Position numbers and translations under genes: made by a program. The notes under the pieces were generated by a model. That model was not told where the DNA came from. It saw nothing but the letters and a program-made list of their open reading frames with translations, and did not search any database. 5,044 nt of DNA, from contig MHUS01000037.1 in the NCBI GenBank assembly GCA_001823505.1, positions 1 to 5,044 on the forward strand, written 5' to 3'. Positions 4,905 through 5,044 of this stretch are shown piece after piece. Origin of the DNA: Candidatus Yonathbacteria bacterium RIFCSPHIGHO2_01_FULL_51_10. GTDB lineage: Bacteria; Patescibacteriota; Minisyncoccia; Phycocordibacterales; UBA1539_B. Numbering within the stretch: position 1 is the stretch's first letter; each line of letters starts with the position of its first letter.

Positions 4905-5044
4905 ATGGCTTCAGACCCCCAAAAACTGCGGATTGCGCTCATCTGCGATCCTATCGGCGATGGCAAGGCGGGAGTCATTGTGTCAACGCGACGCTTTGCA
5001 CGGCTCCTCAAGGACCGTGGCCACCATGTCATTTTCATCGGAGC
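4905..5044 (+). CDS. Glycosyltransferase, family 4-like N-terminus (3' end missing)
   Basis: Only the first 46 codons are in the window, in an open frame running off the right edge. The start ATG is four bases after the DedA stop and has no Shine-Dalgarno sequence. The peptide begins MASDPQKLRIALICDPIGDG, then KAGVIVSTRRFARLLKDRGHHVIFIG. This is the typical first beta-alpha-beta unit of a GT-B glycosyltransferase of the GT4 kind: a hydrophobic strand, a Gly-rich loop, an Arg-rich helix, then RGHHV and the second strand. Such enzymes usually transfer sugars from nucleotide donors to lipid or polysaccharide acceptors at the cytoplasmic face. Coupling with a DedA-type lipid transporter would fit surface glycan or glycolipid assembly. 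That link is inferred, and with so little sequence the donor and acceptor cannot be named. Confidence 0.72.
   Translation, partial: MASDPQKLRIALICDPIGDGKAGVIVSTRRFARLLKDRGHHVIFIG

Overview
The window is ordinary protein-coding DNA of a small-genome bacterium, about half G+C, with every gene on the + strand and spacers of only 4 to 16 bases inside gene runs. None of the six visible start codons has a recognisable Shine-Dalgarno sequence. Several products are short, single-anchored exported proteins with long Pro/Thr linkers. This style, with a HNH nuclease, a DedA protein and a family-4-type glycosyltransferase, suggests a Patescibacteria/CPR member of the Parcubacteria kind. The assignment is an inference from gene style; no taxonomic marker lies in the window.

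Region 1 (1-3446) holds four tightly packed genes that look like one transcription unit whose promoter lies upstream of the window. They are: the end of a Pro-rich protein with a cupredoxin-like C-terminal domain that has lost all canonical copper ligands; a membrane-anchored protein with a fibronectin III domain, a long Thr-Pro/poly-Pro tether and a C-terminal cytochrome b5-like heme domain; a membrane-anchored DUF4352-like protein; and a complete six-helix, bis-heme ferric reductase/NADPH-oxidase-type flavoprotein. Read together, the reductase would take electrons from cytoplasmic NAD(P)H through FAD and two membrane hemes to the outer face. The tethered b5 heme domain is a natural candidate to receive them. 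This is the most interesting part of the window: a possible cell-surface electron-transfer or metal-reducing module.

Region 2 (3447-3591) is the only substantial intergenic stretch. It has a very good sigma70-type promoter with an extended -10, an inverted repeat overlapping its -35 box, and a perfect rho-independent terminator only about 25 bases after the predicted transcription start. A second, weaker -10 box sits just before the next gene. This layout suggests either a tiny terminated RNA or an attenuated leader.

Region 3 (3592-5044) holds an exported HNH-family nuclease. After a 52-base gap with its own likely promoter come a DedA/VTT membrane protein and, four bases later, the start of a glycosyltransferase that runs off the window. 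No RNA genes, CRISPR arrays, insertion sequences or phage genes were seen.
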